Positions 49,618 through 58,168 of a stretch of 64,000 bases of DNA are shown in pieces. The notes under the pieces are model-generated. The model did not search any database and was not told where the DNA came from. It saw nothing but the letters and a program-made list of their open reading frames with translations. Origin of the DNA: Actinomycetota bacterium (GTDB lineage Bacteria > Actinomycetota > Acidimicrobiia > IMCC26256 > PALSA-610); contig SXHN01000031.1 in the NCBI GenBank assembly GCA_005773635.1, positions 26,463 to 90,462 of the forward strand, given 5' to 3'. Positions within the stretch are counted from its first letter, which is position 1; every line of letters starts with the position of its first letter. The translations under genes were made by a program, and so were the position numbers.

Positions 49618-51860
49618 CCGAGAAGCTCGCAGCGCCGCACGGAGTAGGCGCAAAAGATCTCGCGGTAGGCGCAAAAGGTCTCGCGGTGACCGCAGCAGCC
49701 GAGGCGAGCGAAGCGAGTGAGTCGGTGCGAAGGAAGCTCGCAGCGCCGGACGGAGTAGGCGCAAAAGGCATGCGCGTTGGGGTTGATGTTGGGGGGACAT
49801 TTACTGATCTGATTTGTGTGACACCTGCAGGCGACGTGATCCTCGACAAGACCCCCTCGACGCTCGACGACCAATCGACCGGCGTGATGAACGGCATCGC
49901 GCAATTAGCCGAACGGTTCGCGATCCCACTGAACCAGTTTTGCAGTCAGCTCGAAATTTTGGTGCACGGCACGACGACTGGCGACAACACGATGATTGAG
50001 ATGAACGGTGCACCCACGGGCTTGCTCGTCACCGAAGGCCACCGCGACGAAATCGAACTACGTCGCTGCCACAAAGAGGAGATCTGGGACCCCTCAGCAA
50101 TCGGTCCGCAACTCATCGCGCGCCGTCGCAATCGCATCGCAATACCCCAGAGGCATAGCTACGAAGGTGAAGAACTCCTTTCACTCGACGAAGTGGCGGT
50201 GCGCCGAGGTGTGCAACGGCTCAAGCAACTTGGTGTGAAATCCATAGCCGTGATGTACCTCTTTTCGTTCGTTGATCCGAGCCACGAACTCCGCACGGCA
50301 GAAATCATCCGTGAGGAATTTCCTGAAGTCGACCACATCACGCTGAGCCACGAAGTCATGCCACGTGGTCCTGAATTCGAGCGGGTCTCGACCACGCTTG
50401 TCAACGCCTACCTTGCGCCGAAGCTCGCCCGATATATCGGGAACCTCCAGGACAAGCTGCGTTCCAGTGGCTTCTCGGGACCGCTCTTGATCATGCAATC
50501 CACAGGCGGCGTGATGCCACCCGACTACGTTGCGCGCCGCGCAGTCTCGGTGCTAGCGAGCGGCCCGACCGGTGGAGTAATGGGTGCCACGGTCACGGCG
50601 AAATCGGCGGGTGTTGACGACTTCGTTGCGGTCGACATGGGTGGCACTAGTTACGACCTTTGCTTGGTGCGCAACGGCCAGCCCGAAATCAAAACGGATT
50701 GGAATTGGCGTTACCGCTACTACATAGGTATGCCGATGGTCGATGTGCAGTCGGTGGGCGCAGGCGGCGGTTCCATCGCTCGGGTGCGCCAAGGCGCGTT
50801 GCTCGTCGGGCCTGAATCGGCAGGGTCCGCACCAGGGCCTGTGTGTTATGGCCGTGGCGGTACCCGGCCAACTGTCACCGATGCCGACGCCGTGTTGGGT
50901 TATCTCCCACCAACTGGCTTCGCCGGCGGCCGAATGAACCTCGACATCGATGCTGCACGCGACGCAATCCAACGAGAAATAGCCGGACCGCTCGACATCG
51001 ACATCGTTGCGGCGGCATGGGGCATTGAACGAATTGTCAACGCAAATATGGCGAACGCGACCCGCAAAGTGCTAGCTGGGCACGGCGCTGACCCTCGAGA
51101 ATTGGCACTCATCGCGTACGGCGGCAATGGCCCGGTCCATGCGTGGGCCATCGCACCCGAACTCGATATCGCGCGCATCATTGTGCCCAAAACTGCACCA
51201 GCATTCAGCGCACTCGGCGTGCTCGTTGCCGACTACGTGGTCGACGTTGTGAAGGCCTACGTGGCACCGCTATCGCAAGTAGATGTGGAGCGAGTGCGAA
51301 AACTACTCACCGAACTACTCGACGAATCGACGAAGGAACTCGATCCTGCAGGTCTGCCAGCAGCGTCGATCCAACAGGATCTGTTCGCACAGATGTGTTA
51401 TCCCGGGCAAAATTTCGACATGAGCGTGCCCATCCCAGATGGTACTGCGATCAACGACACGACGTTGCTCGACCTCGCAGAAAGGTTCCACGCTCAACAT
51501 GAACGCGACCGCGGCTTTTCATTCACGGCACAGCAGCCGCTGTTGCGCGGCGTGCGGATTGTGGCTCGCGGCGATACACCGAAACCGCAACGATTCGCGC
51601 ATCTCGGCGAAGTCACCAACCCCGACGAGGCCGTTACGGGGAGTCGATTGGCGTACTTCAACGACAACTTCGTCGAGACGCCTACGTACGCCGGCGCATC
51701 GTTGGGTGCTGGGGTGGTTATCAACGGGCCGGCGCTCATCGAAGAGCCGTTCACTGTTGTGGTGGTGCCCCCCACGATGACTGCCACCCTCGACGAGCTA
51801 GGTAACTACGAACTACGCCCCCGTTACCCAAACCCGACCACGAGCGTCAAGCGGGCTTGA
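49614..51860 (+). CDS. hyuA: hydantoinase A / oxoprolinase subunit (HyuA) with repeat-derived N-terminus
   Basis: A 748-aa protein. The HyuA fold starts at M53 (MRVGVDVGGTFTDLICV, an ASKHA-type phosphate-binding loop) and continues with VHGTTTGDNTMIE, MQSTGGVMPP, VASGPTGG-like LASGPTGGVMGA, VDMGGTSYD and YGGNGPVHAWA. Residues 1-52 are unlike any HyuA I know. They are encoded by repeated DNA (KLAAP.GVGAKG twice, VGAKGLAV). GTG 49614 overlaps the hyuB stop and has GGAG upstream, so the repeat is probably translated; ATG 49770 is the alternative start. It probably forms a complex with HyuB. Confidence 0.88.
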   Translation: MTEKLAAPHGVGAKDLAVGAKGLAVTAAAEASEASESVRRKLAAPDGVGAKGMRVGVDVGGTFTDLICVTPAGDVILDKTPSTLDDQSTGVMNGIAQLAERFAIPLNQFCSQLEILVHGTTTGDNTMIEMNGAPTGLLVTEGHRDEIELRRCHKEEIWDPSAIGPQLIARRRNRIAIPQRHSYEGEELLSLDEVAVRRGVQRLKQLGVKSIAVMYLFSFVDPSHELRTAEIIREEFPEVDHITLSHEVMPRGPEFERVSTTLVNAYLAPKLARYIGNLQDKLRSSGFSGPLLIMQSTGGVMPPDYVARRAVSVLASGPTGGVMGATVTAKSAGVDDFVAVDMGGTSYDLCLVRNGQPEIKTDWNWRYRYYIGMPMVDVQSVGAGGGSIARVRQGALLVGPESAGSAPGPVCYGRGGTRPTVTDADAVLGYLPPTGFAGGRMNLDIDAARDAIQREIAGPLDIDIVAAAWGIERIVNANMANATRKVLAGHGADPRELALIAYGGNGPVHAWAIAPELDIARIIVPKTAPAFSALGVLVADYVVDVVKAYVAPLSQVDVERVRKLLTELLDESTKELDPAGLPAASIQQDLFAQMCYPGQNFDMSVPIPDGTAINDTTLLDLAERFHAQHERDRGFSFTAQQPLLRGVRIVARGDTPKPQRFAHLGEVTNPDEAVTGSRLAYFNDNFVETPTYAGASLGAGVVINGPALIEEPFTVVVVPPTMTATLDELGNYELRPRYPNPTTSVKRA
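49622..49767 (+). repeat. in-frame repeat array at the 5' end of hyuA
   Basis: A 35-bp unit (GAAGCTCGCAGCGCCG.ACGG, then AGTAGGCGCAAAAG) occurs at 49622-49656 and 49733-49767 with a single mismatch, 111 bp apart (37 codons). Its 3' part, GTAGGCGCAAAAG, occurs a third time at about 49664. Between them is a GCGAGCGAAGCGAGTGAG stretch. The spacings are multiples of three, so the reading frame stays open. Confidence 0.85.
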
Positions 51861-52044
51861 TGTTGGCGGCTTCCCATCGACCCAGCGGCCCGGGAATTCC
51901 GTCAAATTCGACCTCGGCGCCAACGGTGATCGTCCGCGTCCCGTCGGCAATTTGCGTGCAATGAAACGGAAACTCCCGACCATCAGCTAGGCGGACGCTG
52001 CCGAGCCCGACGTGTGCGTCGAATTGACTCACTGTTCCACTCAT
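51847..52044 (-). CDS. degenerate cold-shock-domain-like protein
   Basis: A 65-aa beta-barrel-type protein (SGTVSQFDAHVGLGSVRLADGREFPFHCTQI, then VGAEVEFDGIPGPLGRWEAANIKPA). The strand order and the final 'A.NI.P' fit a cold-shock domain, but the RNA-binding motifs are altered: KGFGFI is replaced by VGLGSV, and VFVH by FPFH. RNA binding may therefore be weak or changed. ATG 52044 is chosen, since the track extension has no resemblance. It overlaps the hyuA 3' end by 14 bp and starts 16 bp after hisG on the same strand. Confidence 0.65.
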   Translation of the reverse strand: MSGTVSQFDAHVGLGSVRLADGREFPFHCTQIADGTRTITVGAEVEFDGIPGPLGRWEAANIKPA

Positions 52045-52060
52045 CGGGCTCACAACAAAC

Positions 52061-52936
52061 TCAGGCGACGATCTTGCTGATCGGCAGTTCAATGATGCCG
52101 GACGCACCCGCTTCTTTGAGCGCAGGGATCAACGTGTTGATACCGGTCTTTGCGATCACGGTTTCGACCGCATACCCATCCTCGCCATAGAGCTTGCTGA
52201 CGGTGGGTGATTTCAATGCGGGGAGCAACGAGATCACAGCTTGCAGATTGGCCTCCTCAACGTTGAGCTTCACCAACACTCGGCCGCGCGCTTCAAGTGC
52301 ACCCGAGAGCAGCACTTGCAGTTGCTCCATGGCGCGTCGTTTCGACGGATCGGCGTACGCCGCAGGATTCGCGATCAGCTCGGTATACGAAACCAGAATC
52401 GTGTCGATCACCTTCAAACCCGCAGCTCGCAATGCTCGACCGGTTTCGGTGAGCTCCACTACAGCATCGGCAATTTCGGGGATCTTCGCTTCCGTCGCTC
52501 CGTACGACAATGCAACGTCGGCTTGCACACCGTGCGACTCAAAAAATCGTTTCGTGAGCCCAACATATTCAGTCTGTACGCGCACACCATTCGGCAGATC
52601 CTGTACCGACTTCCAAGGCGAGTCGCCCGCGACAGCCAACACGATATTGGTTGGGCGTGCAGTGGCTTTGGAATAATTGAGCTGCGCAAGGGTCGTGACA
52701 TCGGCTTGCGTTTCTTCGATCCAGTCTCGACCGGTAATGCCAATATCAAACATTCCCGAGGCGACATATCGCCCAATCTCCTGCGGCCGCAGGATTCGTA
52801 CTTCATTGACGTTGGGATCATCAATCGTGGCCTTGTAATCCACATCGGAGGCTCTCGTCAGTGCCAGATCCGCATCTGAGAAAAGCTGCAGTGTCAATTT
52901 TTCGAGTGAACCCTTGGGTAATACAAGACGCAACAT
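52061..52936 (-). CDS. hisG: ATP phosphoribosyltransferase (long form)
   Basis: A 291-aa first enzyme of histidine biosynthesis, joining ATP and PRPP. RLVLPKGSLEKLTLQLF opens the protein, then ILRPQEIGRYVASGMFDIGITGRDWI and the PRPP-contact region (AVVELTETGRALRAAGLKVIDTI). The C-terminal ~75 residues form the histidine-binding regulatory domain of the long HisG form (VEEANLQAVISLLPALKSPTVSKL), so feedback inhibition is expected. ATG 52936 is preferred to the start three codons upstream. No other his gene is in the window. Confidence 0.92.
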   Translation of the reverse strand: MLRLVLPKGSLEKLTLQLFSDADLALTRASDVDYKATIDDPNVNEVRILRPQEIGRYVASGMFDIGITGRDWIEETQADVTTLAQLNYSKATARPTNIVLAVAGDSPWKSVQDLPNGVRVQTEYVGLTKRFFESHGVQADVALSYGATEAKIPEIADAVVELTETGRALRAAGLKVIDTILVSYTELIANPAAYADPSKRRAMEQLQVLLSGALEARGRVLVKLNVEEANLQAVISLLPALKSPTVSKLYGEDGYAVETVIAKTGINTLIPALKEAGASGIIELPISKIVA

Positions 52937-53028
52937 GGCCCACAACCGTACCGGCGCATAGCCCGGTATCCCGTGTCAATTAGCGAAGGTCCCCGGGAGC
53001 GCCGTAGATCGGGCGCAGTGACCGACCT

Positions 53029-53763
53029 TCAGTTCGCGACTAGGCGATACCCACAGTCGTAACTCTGGAGTTGGCGCAGATAGCCGTGGCGGTCATCCCA
53101 GTCACCCGTTTCCAACGACAACTTGAGTCGGCGATCACCTGCTGCTCGCGAATCGTCTCCGAGCATCGCAAAACACGACATGCTGGCTTGAACTTCAGGC
53201 TGGAGGTAGGCCTCCGGCCGTCCCCAATATGCGCAGCCAAATCCATCAATACAATCCATCGGAACCGGCACGACTTCCACCCGACCGCCACCAAGCAGCG
53301 CAACAACCTGATCAGCATCGGGCGCTCGCATCTCGTGAGGTAACGATGCGATCTCGGGGTAATACTCATGTAACCAAAAACTGTGAGAGTGCCGGATGTC
53401 GAACAAAAAGATCACCTGTCGTCGACTCACCCGCCGCATTTCCTTCACCCCCGCCGCGATATCCGCCCAGTGATGCAGGGTCAGGGTTGCCATCGCAACA
53501 TCAAAGCTCGCGTCAGCAAACGGAAGCCGCTCGGCGACACCACAAACCGCTGGACCTGCACCAGTATTGCGTTGACGAATCATCAAGGCCGAGGGTTCGA
53601 GACCGATGACAATGCAATCGGGTGGTTCATAGTTGCCAGTGCCGGCACCGACGTTCAACACATTTTGAGCGTCCCCGACCGCGGCGCGGATAGCCTCAGC
53701 AATTCGGGGATCGGCTCGCCGCTGGCGCGAATAGCCCTTGCCAATACGCTCGTATTCAGTCAT
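53029..53763 (-). CDS. SAM-dependent methyltransferase (type 11)
   Basis: A 244-aa Class I methyltransferase. SAM-binding motif I is VLNVGAGTGNYEP (~35-47), the acidic end of strand 2 is GLEPSALMI, and the strand-4 region is LPFADASFDVAMATLTLHHWAD. The remainder resembles small-molecule (menaquinone/sterol-like) methyltransferases, but no substrate motif is clear. It sits between ribH and hisG on the same strand, 6 nt after the ribH stop, so it may be cotranscribed with the rib operon. A direct role in riboflavin synthesis is not expected. Confidence 0.82.
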   Translation of the reverse strand: MTEYERIGKGYSRQRRADPRIAEAIRAAVGDAQNVLNVGAGTGNYEPPDCIVIGLEPSALMIRQRNTGAGPAVCGVAERLPFADASFDVAMATLTLHHWADIAAGVKEMRRVSRRQVIFLFDIRHSHSFWLHEYYPEIASLPHEMRAPDADQVVALLGGGRVEVVPVPMDCIDGFGCAYWGRPEAYLQPEVQASMSCFAMLGDDSRAAGDRRLKLSLETGDWDDRHGYLRQLQSYDCGYRLVAN

Positions 53764-53769
53764 GCGAAA

Positions 53770-54240
53770 CTAAATCTGCTGGATCAACCGCGCCGTTTCG
53801 ATCGCGGTATCGGCTGCCTCTTCGCCCTTGTGCCCCTCTTTGCCGCCAATACGGTCCCGCGCTTGTTGTTGCGTGTCGACAGTGAGCACACCAAAGATCA
53901 CCGGAATGCCAGTGTCGACGGCTGCCTGCACCAGGCCCTGTGTTGCGCCGCCAGCGACGAAATCGAAGTGGGCTGTGTCACCGCGCACAACCGCGCCGAG
54001 ACAGATCACCGCGTCGACTCTCCCGCTATCAGCGAGCCGCTTTGCGACAACAGGAAGTTCGAACGCTCCGGGCACCCACCACACGCTGACATCAGCATCC
54101 TCGGCACCCGCGCGTTGCAATGCCCGCACTGCACCTTCAAGCAAGCCGCCAGTGATCTCTTGATTGAACCGAGCGACAACGATTCCGAAGCGCAAACCTT
54201 TCGCGTCGAGTGCCCCTTCAAACGCGGTGTACGAACCCAC
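53770..54240 (-). CDS. ribH: 6,7-dimethyl-8-ribityllumazine synthase
   Basis: A 156-aa enzyme for the penultimate step of riboflavin synthesis. FGIVVARFNQEITGGLLEGA, WVPGAFELPVVAKRLA and GAVVRGDTAHFDFVAGGATQGL (with the catalytic His and substrate phosphate contacts) are lumazine synthase hallmarks, and GVLTVDTQQQARDRIGG closes it. The length is normal. The GTG start shares its first base with the TAG stop of ribBA, so the two are tightly coupled. It lies at the 3' end of the FMN-riboswitch-controlled operon. Confidence 0.95.
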   Translation of the reverse strand: MGSYTAFEGALDAKGLRFGIVVARFNQEITGGLLEGAVRALQRAGAEDADVSVWWVPGAFELPVVAKRLADSGRVDAVICLGAVVRGDTAHFDFVAGGATQGLVQAAVDTGIPVIFGVLTVDTQQQARDRIGGKEGHKGEEAADTAIETARLIQQI

Positions 54241-55484
54241 TAGTGGGTACCTCCCGGCGCGGCGTCTCCCGAGCCATGGATGTCGAGAATGTGGCCCATC
54301 TTTTCCTGCTTCGTCCGCAGATACGCAATGTTTTCTGAATTGACTTGTGGCAGTAACGCAACCCGTTCGGTGATCTCTAAGCCGTAGCCCTGCAGCCCAC
54401 CGTACTTATCCATGTTGTTCGTCATGAGTCGCATTGTCGTTACACCGAGGTCGACGAGGATCTGCGCGCCGATTCCGTACTCTCGGGAGTCGACGGGCAA
54501 CCCAAGGTCGACATTGGCTTCGACCGTGTCGCGACCCTGTTCCTGAAGTGCATACGCACGCAGTTTGTGACCCAGTCCAATGCCGCGGCCCTCGTGGCCA
54601 CGGAGATACACAACAACGCCCTCGCCTTCTGCCGCGACACGTTCCATTGACAGTTGCAATTGCGGGCCACAATCACATCGAAGTGACCCGAACACGTCGC
54701 CAGTAAGGCACTCACTATGCACGCGAACGAGCACGTTGTCTTTGCCTTCGACATCTCCCATAACGAAGGCAACGTGTTCCGTGTCGTCGACAATCGATTC
54801 AAAGACATGTGCCGTAAAGTCAGCGAATGCCGTAGGTATTCGAGCCTCGGACACACGCCGTATCAGCTTCTCGCGTCGCCGCCGATAGCGGACTAAATCG
54901 GCAATTGAGATCAACACGAGGCCATGAACTTCGGCGAACTCTTCTAGTTCTGGCAAGCGCGCCATCGTGCCGTCGTCGTTGACAACTTCAGCCAGAACAC
55001 CCGCTGGGTACATCCCCGCGAGCCTCGGCAGGTCGACCCCTGCCTCGGTGTGGCCCGCCCGCCGCAGCACTCCGCCTTCTCGATACCGCAACGGAAAAAT
55101 GTGCCCCGGCTTAGCAAAATCGCCACTGCGGGCGTTGGGGTCGAGCATCCCCAATACCGTCGCGCAGCGATCAGCCGCGCTGATACCAGTCGTAGTGTTG
55201 TGTCGATAGTCGATACTGACTGTGAAGGCGGTGCGCTGTACCTCAGTGTTCTCATCCTTTTCGACCATCAACGGTATGTTGAGTTCGTCGAGACGCGAGC
55301 CTTCCATCGGCAAACAAATCACGCCGCTGGTGTAGCGAATCATGAACGCCATCTTCTCGGGCGTCATCATCTCTGCCGCAACGATGAGATCGCCTTCGTT
55401 CTCGCGATCTTCGTCGTCGACTACCACAACTATTTCGCCACGGGCGACTGCAGCGATGGCTTCTTCAATAGGAGCAAATGGCAT
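54240..55484 (-). CDS. ribBA: bifunctional 3,4-dihydroxy-2-butanone-4-phosphate synthase / GTP cyclohydrolase II
   Basis: A 414-aa fusion. The DHBP synthase domain (~1-200) shows [18 protein letters not shown] (Mg and ribulose-5-P site) and [26 protein letters not shown]. The GTP cyclohydrolase II domain (~205-400) has [24 protein letters not shown] with the zinc Cys residues, [12 protein letters not shown] and [11 protein letters not shown]. It supplies both precursors for lumazine. Its start overlaps the ribE stop by one base (TAATG). Confidence 0.95.
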   Translation of the reverse strand: MPFAPIEEAIAAVARGEIVVVVDDEDRENEGDLIVAAEMMTPEKMAFMIRYTSGVICLPMEGSRLDELNIPLMVEKDENTEVQRTAFTVSIDYRHNTTTGISAADRCATVLGMLDPNARSGDFAKPGHIFPLRYREGGVLRRAGHTEAGVDLPRLAGMYPAGVLAEVVNDDGTMARLPELEEFAEVHGLVLISIADLVRYRRRREKLIRRVSEARIPTAFADFTAHVFESIVDDTEHVAFVMGDVEGKDNVLVRVHSECLTGDVFGSLRCDCGPQLQLSMERVAAEGEGVVVYLRGHEGRGIGLGHKLRAYALQEQGRDTVEANVDLGLPVDSREYGIGAQILVDLGVTTMRLMTNNMDKYGGLQGYGLEITERVALLPQVNSENIAYLRTKQEKMGHILDIHGSGDAAPGGTH

Positions 55485-56089
55485 TAGTTGCTTCTTCCTG
55501 GGAGGAGTCGTTCGACATACTTTGCGACGACATCAATTTCAAGATTGACCTGGGCTCCGATTGGTTTGAGCCCGAGTGTGGTTACGCTTTGAGTGTGCGG
55601 GATAACAGCAACGCTGAACTCATCGTCGCAAGCGTCAACGACCGTAAGGCTGACTCCATCAACGGTGATCGAGCCCTTCTCAACGACATATCGCATGACG
55701 TGCTTAGGAGCTTGAATTCGCAATTCCATCGAACCATCTTCTTGCAGATGCCTCACAAGAATCGTTCCGGTCGCATCAACGTGGCCTTGCACGAGGTGGC
55801 CACCGAGCCGATCGTTCAATCGAACGGGACGCTCAAGGTTGACGGGATCGCCAGGACGCAATTCGCCAATGTTTGTGCGGTCTAGAGTCTCGCGCACCGC
55901 GTCAGCGCACCATCGCCCAGCAGTTCTGTTGAACTCAACGACGGTGAGACAACATCCATTTACGGCAATGGACGCGCCAACCGCAACGTCATCGAGAACA
56001 AGATGGGCGTCGATCTCAACTCGCGCACCACCTTCGTTCGCGACGACATCGTGAACGGTGCCGAGTTCTTCAACAATTCCCGTAAACAT
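55484..56089 (-). CDS. ribE: riboflavin synthase, alpha chain
   Basis: A 201-aa protein with two lumazine-binding repeats. The first starts [16 protein letters not shown], the second at ~98 with [16 protein letters not shown]. The [11 protein letters not shown] and [11 protein letters not shown] segments are the paired active-site strands. It dismutates two lumazines to riboflavin. The track extension by 11 residues is rejected, as MFTGIVE is the invariant start. It begins 1 nt after the ribD stop. Confidence 0.94.
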   Translation of the reverse strand: MFTGIVEELGTVHDVVANEGGARVEIDAHLVLDDVAVGASIAVNGCCLTVVEFNRTAGRWCADAVRETLDRTNIGELRPGDPVNLERPVRLNDRLGGHLVQGHVDATGTILVRHLQEDGSMELRIQAPKHVMRYVVEKGSITVDGVSLTVVDACDDEFSVAVIPHTQSVTTLGLKPIGAQVNLEIDVVAKYVERLLPGRSN

Positions 56090-56090
56090 T

Positions 56091-57212
56091 TCAGCGATCC
56101 CTTCGATAGTCGAGGCGCACATCGTTTTCGATTACCCGTGCTGATTCCAACGTCCAACGACGCGCATCCGCGATTGTCGACGGGCCGTCGTGTGCCAACG
56201 TGGGAAGCCCGTGCGATCCCAACAGTGTGTTGCCCAAATACACAGTGAGTTGATCAACCAAATCGGCAGCAAGTAGCGCGCCGTGAAGCGCTGCGCCTCC
56301 TTCGACCATTGCTTGGAGCACACCTCGTGCGCCGAGGATCGAGAGCACCGCGTCAAGATCCACGCCCCGCCCCGCAGCCGCACTTGCAAAATCAACGAAT
56401 GCAACTTCGGCGCCGCAAGCTTCCCATTCGCGGACCCGTTGCGCTTCTGCCCGTTTGGTACTGACGACAAGCGTTGGTGCAATTTCGACGTTGAACAACG
56501 GGCCTTCAGCCGGCACGCGCCCGTGCGCATCCAGCAACACGCGTAAAGGAGGGCTGCCCAACGCAGCGTCGTCGTCAGCAGGCAAGTCGCGAACGTTCAA
56601 TGATGGGCGATCGGCCAATGCAGTTCCCGCGCCAACGACGACGGCCTGCGAGTCAGCCCGCAGCGCATGTACATCCGCTCGCGCCGGCGCGCTGGTGATC
56701 CACTGCGAAGTACCGTCACTCGCTGCTACATATCCATCAATTGAATTAGCCGTTTTCACGATACACATCGCCCGGCCGGTGCGACGGTGGTGTAAATACG
56801 CGGCCAATTGTCGACGAACGGCTAAGGATTGGCAACCCACGCTGACTTCGATACCGGCGGCGCGCAAGTGCGCGAATCCTCGGCCCGCGACCAACGGGTC
56901 GGGGTCTTCGAGCGCACACACCACTCGAGCAATTCCGGCGCTGATGATCGCGTCGACACACGGTGGCTGGTTGCCGTGATGAGCGCACGGCTCGAGCGTT
57001 GTGTAGATGGTTGCTCCGCGAGCTCTGGATCCGGCACGGTCGAGTGCGTTCGGCTCAGCGTGACGCCCTTTGTGGTACGCATCGGTGGCGCCGACCCCGA
57101 TCAGTTCCCCATCTGCGGCGACGCAGGCTCCGACATGAGGCCACGGCGCAGCAATACGACGCGACGCGTGCGCAGCGCCAATTGCCGCGTTCATCGCATC
57201 CGTGTCGTCCAT
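56091..57212 (-). CDS. ribD: bifunctional riboflavin biosynthesis deaminase/reductase
   Basis: A 373-aa fusion of a cytidine-deaminase-like domain (~1-145) and a DHFR-like reductase domain (~150-373). The zinc site is HAE (KGRHAEPNAL) and P-C-A-H-H-G-N-Q-P-P-C. The reductase part has IVKTANSIDGYVAASDGTSQWI and a glycine-rich MVEGGAALHGALL. The enzyme deaminates and then reduces the ring-opened pyrimidine from GTP. ATG 57212 has AAGGA 8 nt upstream. It is the first gene of ribD-ribE-ribBA-ribH, about 105 nt downstream of the FMN riboswitch. Confidence 0.93.
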   Translation of the reverse strand: MDDTDAMNAAIGAAHASRRIAAPWPHVGACVAADGELIGVGATDAYHKGRHAEPNALDRAGSRARGATIYTTLEPCAHHGNQPPCVDAIISAGIARVVCALEDPDPLVAGRGFAHLRAAGIEVSVGCQSLAVRRQLAAYLHHRRTGRAMCIVKTANSIDGYVAASDGTSQWITSAPARADVHALRADSQAVVVGAGTALADRPSLNVRDLPADDDAALGSPPLRVLLDAHGRVPAEGPLFNVEIAPTLVVSTKRAEAQRVREWEACGAEVAFVDFASAAAGRGVDLDAVLSILGARGVLQAMVEGGAALHGALLAADLVDQLTVYLGNTLLGSHGLPTLAHDGPSTIADARRWTLESARVIENDVRLDYRRDR

Positions 57213-57317
57213 TGCAGTGTCCTTGGTCAGGCCTGCGAGACACAGCACGGCCCGCGACACATGCAGCAGCAACACCCCAGGCGAACGCCGCGCCGGAATG
57301 CCACTTCACTGTCTGTA

Positions 57318-57478
57318 TCGAGGCCCTCTCCCATCCGGACTTTCACCGTCGGTCCCGGATTCTCACCGGATCGGGCGCATCCACACCGCACGCGGCACGG
57401 ACTTGCTTCGCGGACTTACCAACGTCGCCGTTGGATCACCGCCGGTCGGGACTTACACCCAAGCAGTTGCTGTATCCC
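57318..57478 (-). ncRNA. FMN riboswitch (RFN element)
   Basis: On the minus strand the conserved RFN pieces occur in order: GTCCCGACCGGCGGTGATCC (5' side) and, after variable stems, CCGGTGAGAATCCGGGACCG, ACGGTGAAAGTCCGGATGGG and AG. These are near-exact matches to the FMN aptamer. It precedes ribD by about 105 nt. No clear intrinsic terminator is visible in that stretch, so control may act on translation initiation (inference). Confidence 0.95.
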
Positions 57479-57501
57479 GAGGGTCTCAAAATTGTGAACC
57501 G

Positions 57502-57530
57502 AGCGTACACCCGCTGCCGCAAAATTGCAA
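57502..57530 (-). promoter_or_regulatory. candidate promoter of the rib operon
   Basis: On the minus strand, TTGCAA (57525-57530) and TACGCT (57502-57507) are separated by 17 nt. They lie about 25 nt upstream of the riboswitch 5' end, the expected place for the rib operon promoter. The match to consensus is moderate. Confidence 0.4.
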
Positions 57531-57566
57531 CACGTTCCATTTTTGGCCCGCACGCTCCAACGAAGG

Positions 57567-57608
57567 TTGGCGCGTTTGTGTACCGCCCGCGGTCGACTAT
57601 CGCGCCAA
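57567..57608. repeat. 38-bp dispersed palindromic repeat, copy 3
   Basis: The core is 57569-57606. The inverted ends extend to 8 bp here (TTGGCGCG / CGCGCCAA). The core differs by one base (CTATCG instead of CTAACG) from copy 1 and is identical to copy 4, which lies 64 bp further in the same orientation. Confidence 0.85.
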
Positions 57609-57632
57609 GGGTCCGGCGCCGGAGGCCGGTGT

Positions 57633-57670
57633 GGCGCGTTTGTGTACCGCCCGCGGTCGACTATCGCGCC
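57633..57670. repeat. 38-bp dispersed palindromic repeat, copy 4
   Basis: This core is identical to copy 3 over 38 bp. It lies 10 bp from the 3' end of the mog gene and upstream of the rib promoter, in a region with no gene. The 26-bp spacer between copies 3 and 4 is unrelated to the spacer between copies 1 and 2. Confidence 0.85.
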
Positions 57671-57679
57671 AACCGCGCT

Positions 57680-58168
57680 TTAGTGGGGTCGACCGCCGCT
57701 CAGGAGATCTAGAGCATGCGGGATGACCGCCGCGACAGCTTCAAACGCCTCGACAGCTCCCCCGCTGCTGCCGGGCGAATTGACAATCAGGGTTGCGCCA
57801 CGAGTACCGGCGACTGCCCGCGACAGCATCCCGAAGTTGCGGCCCTCGGTATTCGAGGCAACACGGATCGCTTCCGACAACCCGGGCGCTTGCCGTTCAA
57901 TGGCCGCCAGAGTGCCTTCGGGAGTGAGATCACGAGGGCCGAAACCAGTGCCGCCGGTGGTCATGATCAGGCCAGCAAACCCGTCGCTCATTTCAATCAA
58001 TGCATCCCGCACACTGAACACCCCGTCGGCAACCACGCGCTGTTCGACGACGGCGTAGCCGGCCGCGGTCAGTGTCGCGACCAGCGCCTCACCGCTCTTG
58101 TTCTCACGCGTCCCCGCGATGACACCATCGGAGCAGGTCAACACTTTGGCGAGCAACGGATCGGTCAC
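57680..58168 (-). CDS. MogA/MoaB-family molybdenum cofactor protein
   Basis: A 162-aa protein of the MPT adenylyltransferase family. VLTCSDGVIAGTRENKSGEALVATLTAAGY, the signature LIMTTGGTGFGPRDLTPEGT and IVNSPGSSGGAVEAFEAV are typical. It adenylates molybdopterin before Mo insertion, although some MoaB paralogues lack this activity. Its GTG start overlaps the rpe stop by 4 nt. No other moa genes are near. It lies between rpe and the rib operon. Confidence 0.85.
   Translation of the reverse strand: MTDPLLAKVLTCSDGVIAGTRENKSGEALVATLTAAGYAVVEQRVVADGVFSVRDALIEMSDGFAGLIMTTGGTGFGPRDLTPEGTLAAIERQAPGLSEAIRVASNTEGRNFGMLSRAVAGTRGATLIVNSPGSSGGAVEAFEAVAAVIPHALDLLSGGRPH

Noticed and set aside
53590-53610. 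tRNA T-arm-like string GGTTCGAGACC
   Set aside because: It lies inside the methyltransferase coding sequence, and no cloverleaf could be formed around it.
57055-57309. 84-aa leader ORF overlapping ribD
   Set aside because: It is a different frame over the ribD start; Arg/Cys-rich composition and the riboswitch upstream make a functional leader peptide unlikely.
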